A DNA stretch of 64,000 nt from NCBI GenBank assembly GCA_023055505.1, contig JALIRH010000023.1, positions 8,996,423 to 9,060,422 of the forward strand. Reading direction: 5' to 3'. Both the position numbers and the translations under genes were made by a program. The notes beneath the pieces were generated by a model. That model was not told where the DNA came from. It saw only the letters and a program-made list of their open reading frames with translations, and did not search any database. Origin of the DNA: Callipepla californica brunnescens. Taxonomy: Eukaryota > Chordata > Aves > Galliformes > Odontophoridae. Shown one piece after another: positions 1 to 12,059 of the stretch (its first letter is position 1; every line of letters begins with the position of its first letter).

Positions 1-235
1 CATATCATTTAATTTTTGTGTCACTGTGCCACACTGCTTTTTCAAATGTAATACAACATCCACTTTAAGTTTTAAAGAATTTTCTGCAGAATTGTTATCA
101 TTTGTCTATTTGATTTCTCCTTTCTACATGTAGTAATTATGCACATGTATCCACAAAAAAAAATTCTGAAGAAAAAAAACCTGAAGAATATGCAGTAGTT
201 TAGAAAACCCTCTTGCATTCAAAATGCTTGGGCAA

Positions 236-300
236 TTTCAAGATCAGCTTCAGTAATAACCTTTAAAGATCCCTCCCAACTAAAAATTCTGATGCTATAA
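236..300 (+). mobile_element. CR1 LINE, degenerate 3' end
   Basis: The words TAACCTTTAAAGATCCCTCC and CAACTAAAAATTCTGATG resemble the last bases of CR1 (usually a CCTTTAAAGGTCCCTTCCAA-type box followed by ATTCTRTG repeats), with many substitutions. This would be an old, heavily decayed insertion of which only the terminal ~65 bp are visible. No flanking duplication is seen, as expected for CR1. Confidence 0.45.
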
Positions 301-2937
301 ACTCTGATTCACATTTTCCTCTTGTAACTTTGAAAAATTAAACGCAAAACACTCTGAGTAACCTACAAAGGTCATAATATCTTTCTCACCATCTAGTTAT
401 TAAAAATTTAGCTCTTGCAATTAAAAAGTGAGGTCTCAGATGATCGTAGTAATAGACATAATGAGGCAGGTCGATATCCAGTGTAATTTTATTGTCCTTT
501 AAGTAGTTAAAGCAAGGCTGAATATGACTAGCTGGTTAATAATAAACTAGTGACATTACTGATACAGTTTTCATTTTGCAGTAATGCTCTGTTGTCTTGG
601 TTTTAGATGAACTTTCTTTACATTTTTATTTCTTTTACTTATTTTATTTATTCATTTATTCCTGATAATGCATATTACGTGATTGCTGGAAATTAGTTTC
701 TCTCTATGGAAGCAACCTCCCTAGTTCAGAATTTCTCACAGTACGAGAGGTGTAATGATTTGCATGATGGTAATGTGAATTGACATTTTTGTCAGGAGGT
801 GTGAACAAGTGTTCAAAGAAGAGAATCTTTTTATCACGCAGTGTTTCTGTCATTATGACTCTGCGTGGCTCTGAGTAATGACTGAATACTGAGCACAGTT
901 TCCCATACACCATTTTGTATGGGTAAGAGGGCATTAATGCACTTTCAGTAATAAGCTGCTTTTATTTATGTTTTTTAGCAGCAAATAAATTCTTGTATGT
1001 TGATCGATACTCTTTTATGGCATGGTTTCCTTCTGCTTTCCAGACTGTACAGATATGTGACATGGTGACTGTACTACACATCTACACATACAAATGACTG
1101 CAGAAGTCACATACTAGTGATAAGCCGGGCCTCATTATCTATTCTCTGAGATAGGTAACACCCACAGTTGATCTTGATTTCCTTTACTGTGGTTACAGAA
1201 TAGAATAATCAATATTTCATAATAATAGGTCTTCCTAGTAATATTTCTGGCATAAGTGATAAAGACTTCGTGTTACTATGGTACAAGCTCAAGTCAGTGT
1301 ATTAATTAATGATGGAATTATCTGTATCAATTTTTCTAGTATAGCTTTGAGCCATAATAGTTGTGGCTTAATTTCAGACCTTATGTTTTTGACAAATCTG
1401 AATGGATGGAGAGGTTAAAAGCTCCATGAACTTCAATGTTTTTTTTTCCCTTACTATAAAAGTTTTTACAATTTCATTTTCGTCATTATTTTGTCTCTCA
1501 CTATTTCACTTATTCTGTATACAGCCTTTTACTGAACTCTCAGTAAAATCTATATCTAGTTTAATGACATCTGTGGTTCTGCTCTCATCTTTTTTCCCTA
1601 GGACAATGAGTAGCCCACCTTTTATGTTCATAAATTTAATCTCTTTTGGTTGAGCTACCTCTCGTAAGTCACTTTATCTAATTCCCAAAAGAAACTCCTA
1701 TGGACACATAGGTTCAACATCTCACAAACAGGATTGTGGCTGCCATTCTTTAGTTTCCATTCTTTTTTTTTTTTTTTTTAATTAACTTTTATTTTCCCAT
1801 CTTATCCGTGATATTGCCCATGTTTTTGTTTGTTGTTGTTGTATTGTTGTTCGCTTGTTTTTAATTTGCATGAAGATTTTTATCCTTTCTATTAATACTT
1901 CTTTATATTTCAATTACTAGTTATCATTTTATTATATGATCTCTTTAATACATATGTAATCTCCTAAAACCCTACATTCTTATTTAATTATATTTCCCAG
2001 TGTCTATTCCCACTTACATGCCAGAGGCTTTGCTAGAGTTTTGGTGAGAAGTCTTAAGTCCAAGAGGCATTTTAATAAGCCATCAGCTGAACAAAGACTA
2101 TCACCTCTCATAATATTGTTCAACATTTATTAAATAGAAAATCATTATATTTTCAACATACTGAGATTCTCATGGTCCTTTAGAATATGTTTTGACACAT
2201 ATTCTTTTGAGGATCTACACAACCAGTATTATTTTTTAAGAAATTTGAATAATTGCATTTGATACATTTGATTAGTAATTTACTATCTCAAAAATAAATA
2301 AGTTGAAATGGGTATCTTTTTTTTTTTTCTTATTTCCTTTTTTCTTTTCTTAAGAAAAATTTGTTCCTCATCTTCCAAGTCCTCATAACTTCCCAAAAGA
2401 AAGGTGGAGCGCTTAACTAGAGCAATGAATGTAGTGATGAATGAGGGAAACAAATGCAATATACATGCTGTGTAGTAAATCACAAGATTAAGTTGCAGAA
2501 GGGAGTGCCTTGTTTTAAACATATTTACATATTCTCTCATAGAGCAAATCCCTTAATTCCTGTGTCTTCCCATTGTCTTTCATCTTCAGCCTGCATCTCA
2601 CACTTGCTTATTTTCAAACAGCATGCACCAAAACCCAGACTAGAAGTATGTGTGCGTGGGAAAGCACTTTCACTCTCTCATCCAGTGACTGACTGCATGA
2701 CTCATTTTATATTAACATCCCTCCTAAAGGAAAATGTAGGATCATGCTGAGTATGATGAGTCAAGAAAAATCTTACTACCAGAGAAAAGAAATCTAGTGT
2801 CCATTTGTACTTGACACTGCTCTGAAAGAAGGATATAATTTTCTTATTTACATGAAAGCAAGATCTTAAAGTGGCATTTCATTCTTCTTGCTCTTTTCTA
2901 TCATTTAGTTTTTAAAGAGAACTTTCAATACCTGCAA

Positions 2938-2961
2938 TTAAAAATAAATAAATAAATAAAT
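2938..2961. repeat. (AAAT)n microsatellite
   Basis: About six AAAT units in tandem, directly visible. Short and unremarkable. Confidence 0.85.
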
Positions 2962-5884
2962 CTAACTATCTCCTAAATGAAGTCACATTTTTCACTTTGT
3001 AACTTTTTTTTGTGAGAACTGAAATGAGGAAAAGGTTCTTGTTAGATAACGCTAGCTTAAATCTTTTTCCCTGAGGTCACTTATTAGATTTTAACTTGTA
3101 TCAGACCTACTACAGGTTCTATTGATTATTAAATAGCATGATTTAGGAACTTTTTTTATGGTCATGACCTAGGAATCGTTAAATAGAATGGTCAGATCTC
3201 AGAAAAAGCCATGATAGCAGAAAATCTCCTTGTACCTTGCAAGCACCTTTTTGAGCATTTATTTTTAATCAGTACTACATTTCTCTTTCTCAGATTATGA
3301 CTCTTTTTATTTGTGGACATTTATTGTAGTTAACTTCTGGCAGAACAAGTGCTGAGCAGGCAATATACATTTATAGTGCAATGTTCTAAAAGGAGAACTT
3401 GATCCTAAAGGAATATGTTTGTGTACAGCATATATTCTTATTTCTCTGAGAAATACATTATTCATTTGGTACTACTCTTCTATTGACTAAAATGTCTTTG
3501 TTCTTACCACTTTTAAGTGAAACAAATTCACGTACCCTTTTATTTCAGATTTCTGCATGGAGAAAGCCTAAAATATTTTTGAAACAGCCTTAAAATTAAA
3601 CCATAAGCCAATATAAGATCCATATTATCCTTCCTGGGAGTTCGTTTTTTCTTTAAATAGAATACTGTAGTGTTAATACCAATTGCAGTTCTAGCTTCAG
3701 ATTTTCTTTAAAAACTTTTGACTTCTTTAGAAACTTGACAAACTTTGATTCTTTGAGCGATTCTTTTGTTGTTTTATCTAGGTTACTAATTATCTCAGTT
3801 CTTGTACTCCTTGGTCTTTCACAAGCACATTTCTTAACTGTTTCATATGGATTGTATTCTGTATGGATGCAGCCATCCAGTGTTGATGTTTGGAGGCAGG
3901 TATGATATTCATTATTCTGCTTCAACTGCTCTATCTTCTAATTTCTTAATTCCTAGTAGCAATTTTTAATATACTGGTTTCTCTCAGAACAACAAATTAT
4001 TGCTTGTATTTGATATCTAGGAATAAGAGTTTGTTGCTACAAAATTGAAATTGGAGATATATATATATGTAGATATATACTATTTTGCACATTTATGCTT
4101 TGTAACTTTTTCTTTTGTGTGTGTGTATGTGATATATCCACCTACAATCCATAATGGAAATTGAACGATATATTTTTATATTTTCCCAAAATCAGAGTGG
4201 ATTTATTTGCTTGTTCCAGTAAAACATTTTTTTCTATCAAATAATGTAGTCATGCTTGAATTCGATCTATGACTTGTTGCTGCCAATTATCAGTACCATT
4301 ACATTTATGAAAGTTTTTTTCAGTTCTGTAGGTTATATAAATATTTTTTTTACTGTTCTCCAGTTCTTCATGGGCAACTGTCTAACATTTAAATAGAATC
4401 TTGAAGTAAAATTGCCACAGTGTAACAGATTATCACACTTGAGTAGAAATGTGCTGTTTGGAAGGTGAATAACATCAGTGATAAAGGAACTTGCTTTATA
4501 TCTCTTTTATTTATTTTTTCTTTTTTTTCTTTTTTTTTTTTTTAAATAAAATCACAGGAAAAAAATTACATAGCAAACTGTGAGAGTGTAGCACATTTGA
4601 GTAGGCTTTATACTGAAATCTAGATAACTCCTTCAGTGATATTCTCTACTTCCAGTTGCACACCCCAATATATAGAAATGCAGCTAGAGAAAGGAAAGGG
4701 TTATAGATAACAGATTATTTGAATAGGCAATGTTGCCATCTCTCTTGAAATTTGGCAGGAATTTTTCCCTCTCACACTGCCTTTTGCTATTCCCATGGTT
4801 ACTTAGTAGGTGTGTTAGAGTTTGGCTATTAAGTCTCCACAGATGCCCAGTGTTTAGACTCTACATAGCTGGCAGATGTACCATTGCCATTAAACAGGTT
4901 AAGTCCCCTGGCAGAACAGGGTTGCCACCTACTCTCATCTCACAGTTCCTGAGAGCTGCCCAGAGGTGAAGTCCAAGCTTTTCCTGGATAATTCTCTTTA
5001 GAGCTCGGCACATTCATACGCTGCCAAACACCTGTTTATATAATGAAGAAGGCATTCCACTGCCATACATTACATTGATTCATATTAATTTTCAAGCTTG
5101 CATAAATCCACTTGTATTAGAAGCATTAGTATCTGATCCAGTCTTCACCATTAAATTTTCTGGTAAAATTTCAGTTTCTACAGCTTCCAGCAGATCCATG
5201 AGAAGTTTTGGATCCCTAATCAATTTAAAATGCTGTTATCATTGGATGCCATTGATTCAGACTTTTCCTTTTTCATCTTCATAGCACGGAAACCACAAAC
5301 TTCAGAAAGTAAGAGTGACCGCTGGCTGTATAAGCAAGTTAGCTTGATAGTTATGGAAAAAGTATAGCAGTAACATTAACGTTCAGTCAAACATCTTCAG
5401 GTCTCAGAAACTTCTATCTTCATTAAACCATCTTTGCCATAAATTTATGTAAAATGTCACTATATAATCTCCCTGATTCTTTTTGTCAGAGAAATTCCTA
5501 GGGATATCACCCCTATCTGACTAAAGTCTTAACAAAGGACAGATACTGATTGTCAAACTGTCCCCAGATGAAGCAGTGGAATAGATTTTGACAAAGACAA
5601 GATTGATAAGGGGACTTTCATTATTAGGATAAATGCAGATAATTATTCATTAATTTATTTTAGAACTATTTAAGTAAATGCACAAATCAAGCAATTTGTG
5701 AATGACCAAGCTGGGTAATTTTTCATTTATTCAAATGTCTATTAATGCTTATTTACAGAGGACAGTGTAACAGACAATGTAACATGCTCAGCTGTAGTTG
5801 GACAATAGCAACCATTGGCATATTTTTTGCAAAATAAAACTGAAGCGTAGGAAGTTCGGCACAAATACGTGTGGCAACCTCTTC

Positions 5885-6080
5885 ACAGTGCAGTGACAGA
5901 GCACTGGCACAGGCTGCACAGAGAGGTGGTGGAGTCTCCTTCTCTGGAGGCATTCAAGACCCACCTGGACATCTACCTGTGCAACCTGGGCTAGGGAGCT
6001 GCTTTGGCAGGGGGTTGGACTAGATGATCTCTAGACATTCCTTCCAACCCCTACAATTATTTCATTCTGTGATTCTATGA
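5885..6080 (+). mobile_element. CR1 LINE 3' end, 5'-truncated
   Basis: This is a well-preserved 3' terminal CR1 segment. It carries the phrases GGTGGTGGAGTCTCCTTCTC and TGGAGGCATTCAAGACCCAC, then GGACTAGATGATCTCTAGA, and ends in the diagnostic ATTCTGTGATTCTATGA tail. CR1 is the main avian non-LTR retrotransposon, and copies are normally truncated at the 5' end as here. It includes the end of ORF2 and the 3' UTR and cannot code for an active protein. The upstream break near 5885 is approximate. Confidence 0.93.
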
Positions 6081-6550
6081 AAAGCCTTCTTCATTTTTAA
6101 TAAGTACAGAGGTTTATTTTAATCCATTTAGATTTTTCAAAGACCACACATAAAAAAGGGTAGTAATAGTAAAATAAAATTCAGATTCATAAATTCAAAT
6201 TTACTTTCTTCTAAGTATTTAAAACACAGATTTATTTATTTTTAGGTTAGGTAATTTGTTCTTTTACCATTCAATACATAAATCTAGAACGTGTAATTTG
6301 AATGGTGTGTCTGTCATATCACTTAAAATACGTGGAAAATTTTTTTAAAGAAGGGGACAGAGATGTGAAGCAGTAAATATTCTTTTTTTTTTTTTTTTTG
6401 TCTCAAGATTTATATTGATTTTGTTTTCTATGTATCTAAAAATAATATTTCCAACTAGTACTGTTTTGTGTAAAATAAAATTAAATTTCAGTTAACCTCA
6501 AAGAACAGATGAACAAACAAAAGAAAGAAAAGAAGAATGAAAAGAAAAAA
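6081..6550. other. AT-rich spacer between CR1 and pentanucleotide tract
   Basis: Non-coding sequence with a T-run at 6382-6399 and an A/G-rich lead-in from about 6520 (AAAGAAAAGAAGAATGAAAAG) that grades into the GGGAA tract. This lead-in may be the seed from which the tract expanded. No gene is seen. Confidence 0.6.
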
Positions 6551-7833
6551 GGAAGAGAAGGGAAGGTTTGCAAAGGGAAGGTTTGGGAAGGGAAGGGAAG
6601 GTGGGAAGGGAAGGGAAGGGAAGGGAAGGGAAGGGAAGGGAAGGGAAGGGAAGGGAAGGGAAGGGAAGGGAAGGGAAGGGAAGGGAAGGGAAGGGAAGGG
6701 AAGGGAAGGGAAGGGAAGGGAAGGGAAGGGAAGGGAAGGGAAGGGAAGGGAAGGGAAGGGAAGGGAAGGGAAGGGAAGGGAAGGGAAGGGAAGGGAAGGG
6801 AAGGGAAGGGAAGGGAAGGGAAGGTTTGGGAAGGGAAGGGAAGGTTTGGGAAGGGAAGGGAAGGGAAGGGAAGGTTTGGGAAGGGAAGGGAAGGGAAGGG
6901 AAGGGAAGGGAAGGGAAGGGAAGGGAAGGGAAGGGAAGGGAAGGGAAGGGAAGGGAAGGGAAGGGAAGGGAAGGGAAGGGAAGGGAAGGGAAGGGAAGGG
7001 AAGGGAAGGGAAGGGAAGGGAAGGGAAGGGAAGGGAAGGTTTGGGAAGGGAAGGGAAGGGAAGGGAAGGGAAGGGAAGGTTTGGGAAGGTTTGGGAAGGG
7101 AAGGGAAGGGAAGGGAAGGGAAGGGAAGGGAAGGGAAGGGAAGGGAAGGGAAGGGAAGGGAAGGGAAGGGAAGGGAAGGGAAGGGAAGGGAAGGGAAGGG
7201 AAGGGAAGGGAAGGGAAGGGAAGGGAAGGGAAGGGAAGGGAAGGGAAGGGAAGGGAAGGGAAGGGAAGGGAAGGGAAGGTTTGGGAAGGGAAGGGAAGGG
7301 AAGGTTTGGGAAGGGAAGGGAAGGGAAGGGAAGGGAAGGGAAGGGAAGGGAAGGGAAGGGAAGGGAAGGGAAGGGAAGGGAAGGGAAGGGAAGGGAAGGG
7401 AAGGGAAGGGAAGGGAAGGGAAGGGAAGGGAAGGGAAGGGAAGGGAAGGGAAGGGAAGGTTTGGGAAGGGAAGGTTTGGGAAGGGAAGGTTTGGGAAGGG
7501 AAGGGAAGGTTTGGGAAGGTTTGGGAAGGTTTGGGAAGGTTTGGGAAGGTTTGGGAAGGTTTGGGAAGGGAAGGGAAGGTTTGGGAAGGGAAGGGAAGGT
7601 TTGGGAAGGTTTGGGAAGGGAAGGGAAGGGAAGGGAAGGGAAGGGAAGGGAAGGGAAGGGAAGGGAAGGGAAGGGAAGGGAAGGGAAGGGAAGGGAAGGG
7701 AAGGGAAGGGAAGGGAAGGGAAGGGAAGGGAAGGGAAGGGAAGGGAAGGGAAGGGAAGGGAAGGGAAGGGAAGGGAAGGGAAGGGAAGGGAAGGGAAGGG
7801 AAGGGAAGGGAAGGGAAGGGAAGGGAAGGGAAG
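6551..7833. repeat. Large (GGGAA)n pentanucleotide satellite with GGTTT variants
   Basis: About 1.28 kb of near-perfect AAGGG/GGGAA pentamers on the + strand (TTCCC on the other). Twenty-two of the pentamers read GGTTT instead, giving local GGGAAGGTTT decamers. The variants keep the 5-bp phase. They cluster at about 6823-6877, 7038-7092, 7278-7310 and 7458-7612, separated by pure runs of roughly 140-220 bp. Because the period is 5 and neither GGGAA nor GGTTT in this phase creates a stop on either strand, all six frames stay open for about 450 codons; these open frames are repeat artefacts, not genes. The strand asymmetry and GGG triplets make G-quadruplex or purine-motif triplex formation plausible, which is an inference. 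Array length in an assembly may be compressed. Confidence 0.98.
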
Positions 7834-9125
7834 AACAACAAAAAACAAGCACCCAGCTTGTTCATCAAAGGCATGAGAGGACGTTCTATTTCATCAGAAT
7901 TTTTCCAGGAGTTTTTGAGCTAAAACATATTTTGCCTTCCAAATACCCCTTTGACGAGAGGCTAAAATAGAAATATTTTCAGTTAATTATTTGAGAACTG
8001 CAAGAAACAACTAATTAATTATTATTAATGTGAGTTTTTTTCTTTGTCTTAATTTAGTAGCTTGTCTGGTGGAATTGTCTATCTTGTGAAAAGTGACCTT
8101 TTTTCTTTCTAATCCTCCCAAGTAATGTTTAATTATAAAATCATTTGTCAGATTGGAATACAAACTTGAAAAATGCATACTAAATCTTTAATCTTTTTTA
8201 GAATTAGTATTTGAGGGCTAATGTACAGAAAAGGGCTTCAAGCTTTGTGTAGCTGTTTTTGCAGTTGTTTGTGTCTACCATGTAAATTCATATTTGCATT
8301 TAGTTTCCAGTTAACCAAGATACTTCTCCAAATCAACAATGATATCATTATCCACTGCTGTAATTCCTAGATCCCTAAGTTTTTGCTTTGTGTATTTTCA
8401 GAAGTGCACCGGTTTTAACAGCTGGTAAAATTCCTTTGAGAATCCACAATACGTAAATTACTTTTATTATCTCTGTTCTGTCCTCATAGAATGGACTTCC
8501 TTTTAATACAATTTAAATAAGAGTTCTTTTGAAGCAGAGAAGGGCGTGATCATGTTCATTTTCATTTTAAAGCTGTAATGAGAAAAGTTAGTGTTGTTTT
8601 GTGAATATGTTATGTGAAGTAAGCTGTGTGGAGCCATCATCTATCAATCAATAATCAGCCATGTACAAGCAAAGTTAGTTTACATGTGCCTCCAACAGAG
8701 ATATTTGAAGAAATTAAGTCCAATTGTCCAAGGAAAGTTGAGAATTGGTTGTTTTGTGTGCTCTAGATAAACAAATGTGGTTTTATTCACATAAAATATT
8801 TACCTCTCTCTCTCATGATTTTGCCCATATGAATTTCTTAGCTCTTCTCTGATGCTATTTATTTTTTCTTTTGTAGCTCAAAGATCCTGAAATAGAAAAC
8901 ATTGTGTGGTGAGTTACTTAAAGTAGATGTTGACAGTATTTGTTGCATGATTAAAGATGAGGAAAAAAAAAAAAAGAAAGTTTGGGTTCTTTACGGTATA
9001 ACATTCTCCAAGATAATATCAGAAGACAACGCAGGTGCAGAGAGCCAGACCTCTCGTGGCCATTCTGAAGCTGTTAGCTGCCCCTAAAAACAGTTCATGG
9101 TTGTGTAAGGTGTGATTAGGTAAAT
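7834..9125. other. AT-rich non-coding stretch
   Basis: No CDS is supported. One short interval, 8877-8908, has strong splice-like borders and is listed separately. The remainder is AT-rich unique sequence with an A-run at about 8964-8978. Confidence 0.55.
8877..8908 (+). other. Candidate microexon (32 nt)
   Basis: A T-rich tract (TATTTATTTTTTCTTTTGTAG) ends at 8876 and is followed by 32 nt that end at a consensus donor, GTG/GTGAGT at 8909. Only one frame is open across it, reading LKDPEIENIV plus two bases, so it would enter in phase 0 and leave with two bases over. The peptide has ordinary protein character, but I do not recognise its family. No neighbouring exon in a compatible phase was found in the window. 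Chance occurrence of such signals in 64 kb is quite possible, so this is a weak call. Confidence 0.25.
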
Positions 9126-9129
9126 GACT

Positions 9130-9345
9130 TACTCAGTCTTGTGGTCTCCCTGAAGGAGGAGGCAGAGAGGCTGAGGACCATTAAGGATTGTGAGGGGGAG
9201 ATTGATTGGTGGTGCCAGTCCCTATCTGCCCTGAGATCCTGGCATGCAGCTGAGGCTCTACATGGGGCATGGCGTCCCCTGTCTCCTTGTAAACTCTGGA
9301 CTGCACTGAATTGTACAGGGACATTTCAGCATTGCTTTCATGGAT
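9130..9345 (+). mobile_element. Probable CR1 fragment from the 5'/ORF1 region
   Basis: A more GC-rich island reads in one frame as EEAERLRTIKDCEGEIDWW, which resembles the coiled-coil-like start of the CR1 ORF1 region, where a leucine/arginine-rich helix precedes an EIDWW-type motif. Pieces of this part are uncommon because most CR1 copies are 5'-truncated. No CR1 3' tail follows directly, so the copy is internally broken or was cut by a later event. The assignment rests on remembered family features and needs an alignment. Confidence 0.5.
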
Positions 9346-10280
9346 GATGATTGCTTGATGAAGCTGTGGGACAGAATATGTGTATATACAATCTTTTTGA
9401 AGCTGTAGAAAATGTTGACTCTCTAATGTCCATTAGTTTCCTTTGATTTTTTTTTTTTTGATTTTTTTTTTTTTTTTTTTGTACTGTATTAGGTTGGAGA
9501 TTTTGTTAGGCGAAAAAAAAAAAAATCTGAAGATACACGGAGTTTCCAGTGAGAGGTACATAACACTGAAGAATAACATAAATAATATCACAAGTCAAGA
9601 AATACACTACTCATCTAATTCTGTCAGATTTCAGGTACTGTGAGAGTTTAACTATCTCATATATTTATCATTGAAATGTATTCTGATCATATAAATATTA
9701 TGGATCTTACTCTAACGCTTAATGTTGCAAAATATGGCTCTTTGAAATAAAGGGAAATCACTGACCAGCTTTATTTGTTCATTCTTTCACTTATAACTAC
9801 CGCTCCCAGTAAGAACTAATTTTGTTTAGTAAACTCAAGTTGGATTGCAAATGTTTATTAAATGCATATTCAAACCCTGAAGTCACAGTCAAACTGCTAC
9901 AGTGCTCACATATTGCAGTTTGGCTACTGTAGATGCCTTTGTATTAGAAACTACTTTTCCCAAGGGCTGCCTATAATGAAGAAGTCAATGACCTGTAAAT
10001 TACAACTAAAATGTTCAAGCTGGTCTTGCAGATGAATGCTTTTGATTATGGTTTACAGTACGGAGAGTTCAATTTCTATTTAAAGTGAATAACTTCAAGT
10101 TTATTTGTATTTGTGTGGCTTTTATTCTAAGGTTTGATTTTAAAGTGCATTGAACAAAAACTTCTGATTTAAAGTTTTATCGAGAACTTCTCTTCCAGGG
10201 TTTTTTCAAAAACTGTAACCATGTAAAAGGAGGAAGGACATTCAAGCATAGATCCAAATACACACTTTAACGTAGTTTCC
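9346..10280. other. AT-rich non-coding stretch
   Basis: Contains a long T-run broken by GA at 9446-9480 and an A-run at about 9513-9525. No gene, RNA or further repeat is recognised. Confidence 0.6.
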
Positions 10281-10284
10281 TACT

Positions 10285-10915
10285 CATAGAATCACAGAAT
10301 CATTAGAGTTAGGAAAGACCACTAAGATAATCTAGTCCAGCTGCCAGCCCATCATCACCATGCCCATGAACCATGTCCCTCAGTGCTACATCTACACTTT
10401 TCTTGAAAACTTCCAGGTATTGAAGTTGCCTCCACCACTTTCCTGAGCAGTCTGTTCCAATACCTCATAACTTTACCTCCCCTGGCATGACCTGAGGCCA
10501 TTCCATCTCATCCTACCACTATGGGAGAAGTTCACCCTCACCTCCTCTTAGGTTTTTGTAGGGAGAGGTAAAGTCTCCCCTGACCATCCTCTTCTCCAGA
10601 CTAAACAATCCTGGCTCCAGCTCCCCTTAAGCCTTGTTCTCCAGACCTTTCACAGCTTCATTGACATTTTCTGGGCACACTCAGCAGCCAAAGGGTTGTG
10701 GTCATGGGCTCAAAGCTGAACACAGCGCTCAAGGTGCAGCCTCACCAGTGTTGAATACAGAGGAAAAAAAGTCCTTCTTGGTCCTGCTGATTGCACTACT
10801 TCTGACACAAGCCAGATGCCATTGGCTCTCTTTTCCACCTGCACACACTGCTGGCTGATGTTCAGCCAGCTGTCAAACAGCACTTCCAGATCTTTTTCCT
10901 CTGGGCAGCTTTGCA
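10285..10915 (-). mobile_element. CR1 LINE, minus strand, ~630 bp
   Basis: The left edge shows the reverse of the CR1 tail (TCATAGAATCACAGAATCAT), followed by AGATAATCTAGTCCAGCTGC. The reverse-strand ORF2 end then follows with phrases such as TTCTCCAGACTAAACAATCC and GTTGAATACAGAGG. The element reads from right to left and is truncated in ORF2 near 10915. The corresponding protein frame is broken in several places, so it is a dead copy. An in-register A-run at about 10763 adds a frameshift. Confidence 0.95.
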
Positions 10916-11744
10916 GCTGCTAGTTTTGAATCCATTATAATCAAAACATATTGAGAATTAATTTTAAAGTTGTTTTGGAGAGGAGGACTTAAGACAGAGG
11001 ACAAAGACCTATGTGACTGGCAGACTTCTTTATCTGAATCTAGTGATAATAAGACAAACACCTTTAGTCATAAGAAACCTGGATATAAGTGACTTCTGAT
11101 CTCTTGAAACTCCTTGTAGTCTGATCATTTTTATCTTTTAGCTCAAGAAATATCTACTAAACACAAAGAAGAAGATGAGGGTTTTAAATGTAACGAAAAA
11201 ATAAATGCACAAGAGCTTCAAAATATTCCAAAATGTTTGGTTTCCTGAGCACAACAAAACGAAGATTTGTTATTTTAATTTTTGGATCGTCAATACTCAC
11301 GTTGGGTGAATGGAATTCATGAAGTGTCATAAACTGATTCTTAACAATGCATGTCCTTACTGATATAAATATGAAAATTAAAATAGATTCCCTTTCCATT
11401 TTCATTTGCCTTTCCTTTTCTTTTTCCCTTTCATTTTCCCTTTCCCTTTTTCCAATACTGGCAAATTATAAATGCAAAACAAGATAAAAATTGACAGGAC
11501 TTGTTAGCCTCATTAACCAGAATAAAAGTTTGTAATTGTTTAATTAATATTACTTTTAACCTTTCACTGATCTGATAAGGCAAAAAATACATGAAATGAT
11601 TTCAGAAACAAAATTTATGTGCTTTTCCTATTAAATCTCAATATATTTAAAGGTGAATCCTAATCTTCAGAAATCAAACAGAAGTAGTATCACCTCATAC
11701 TTTTGTTTTGGTTTCTCACTAGATGAAGAGCTCTGTACATCAGG
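10916..11744. other. AT-rich non-coding stretch with pyrimidine tract
   Basis: Contains a strongly pyrimidine-rich run at about 11387-11452 built from TTTCC/TTTCCC units, a small relative of the GGGAA-type tract on the opposite strand. A possible minus-strand exon at 11301-11359 was considered and not accepted. No gene is seen. Confidence 0.5.
11396..11452. repeat. Imperfect TTTCC-type pyrimidine tract
   Basis: A run of CCTTTCCTTTTC and CCCTTTCCC-type words, about 57 bp, nearly pure C/T on the + strand. Purine-rich on the other strand, so it belongs to the same sequence class as the large GGGAA tract but is short and impure. Confidence 0.75.
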
Positions 11745-11749
11745 AAAAA

Positions 11750-11926
11750 ATTATTTACTCAGAGGGTGGTGAGGCCCTGGCACAGCTGTCCAGAGAAGCC
11801 AGGTTGGGTGGGGCCCTGAGCCAACTCATCTGTGGAGTGAGAACCAGACAATGGTGGGGGATTGGAACTGGATGGGTTTTATGTTCTCTCCCAGCCCAAG
11901 CTGTTTTGTGATTCTGTGATAATATC
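11750..11926 (+). mobile_element. CR1 LINE 3' end
   Basis: The phrases AGAGGGTGGTGAGGCCCTGG and CACAGCTGTCCAGAGAAGCC match the CR1 ORF2 end and 3' UTR. The segment then passes through GGAACTGGATGGGTTTTATG to the tail TTTTGTGATTCTGTGATAAT. It is 5'-truncated and about 175 bp long. Confidence 0.92.
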
Positions 11927-12059
11927 ATGCTCAGCAATAAAAGAGTTTAGGGAATCTGGTCCTCTTTTGCTGAGAAGCTGGCTAGGAATTGATCTACCCC
12001 GCTTTTGTTCTTATATTTCTCTTTTGCTTATTAACATGTTTTTATTTTGACCCACAAGT

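Larger units (their letters stand above)
1..5884. other. AT-rich non-coding stretch
   Basis: No convincing gene is seen. The open frames here are short (under 100 codons), lack coding character and fit chance in AT-rich DNA. The stretch holds a degenerate CR1 tail near 240-300, a T-run at about 1764-1780, an AAAT run at 2938-2961, an AT-alternating patch at 4056-4079 and a long T/C-rich run at about 4508-4545. A block of more balanced composition at about 4730-4970 has no recognisable motif or family. The rest looks like ordinary unique intergenic or intronic sequence. Confidence 0.6.

Noticed and set aside
6481..7970. Seven overlapping open frames of about 450-480 codons on both strands
   Set aside because: They are produced by the 5-bp repeat, which contains no stop codon in any frame; no coding signal beyond the repeat.
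11301..11359. Possible minus-strand exon with GTGAGT donor reading TCIVKNQFMTLHEFHSPN
   Set aside because: The acceptor side has a weak pyrimidine tract, and no neighbouring exon on the minus strand supports it.
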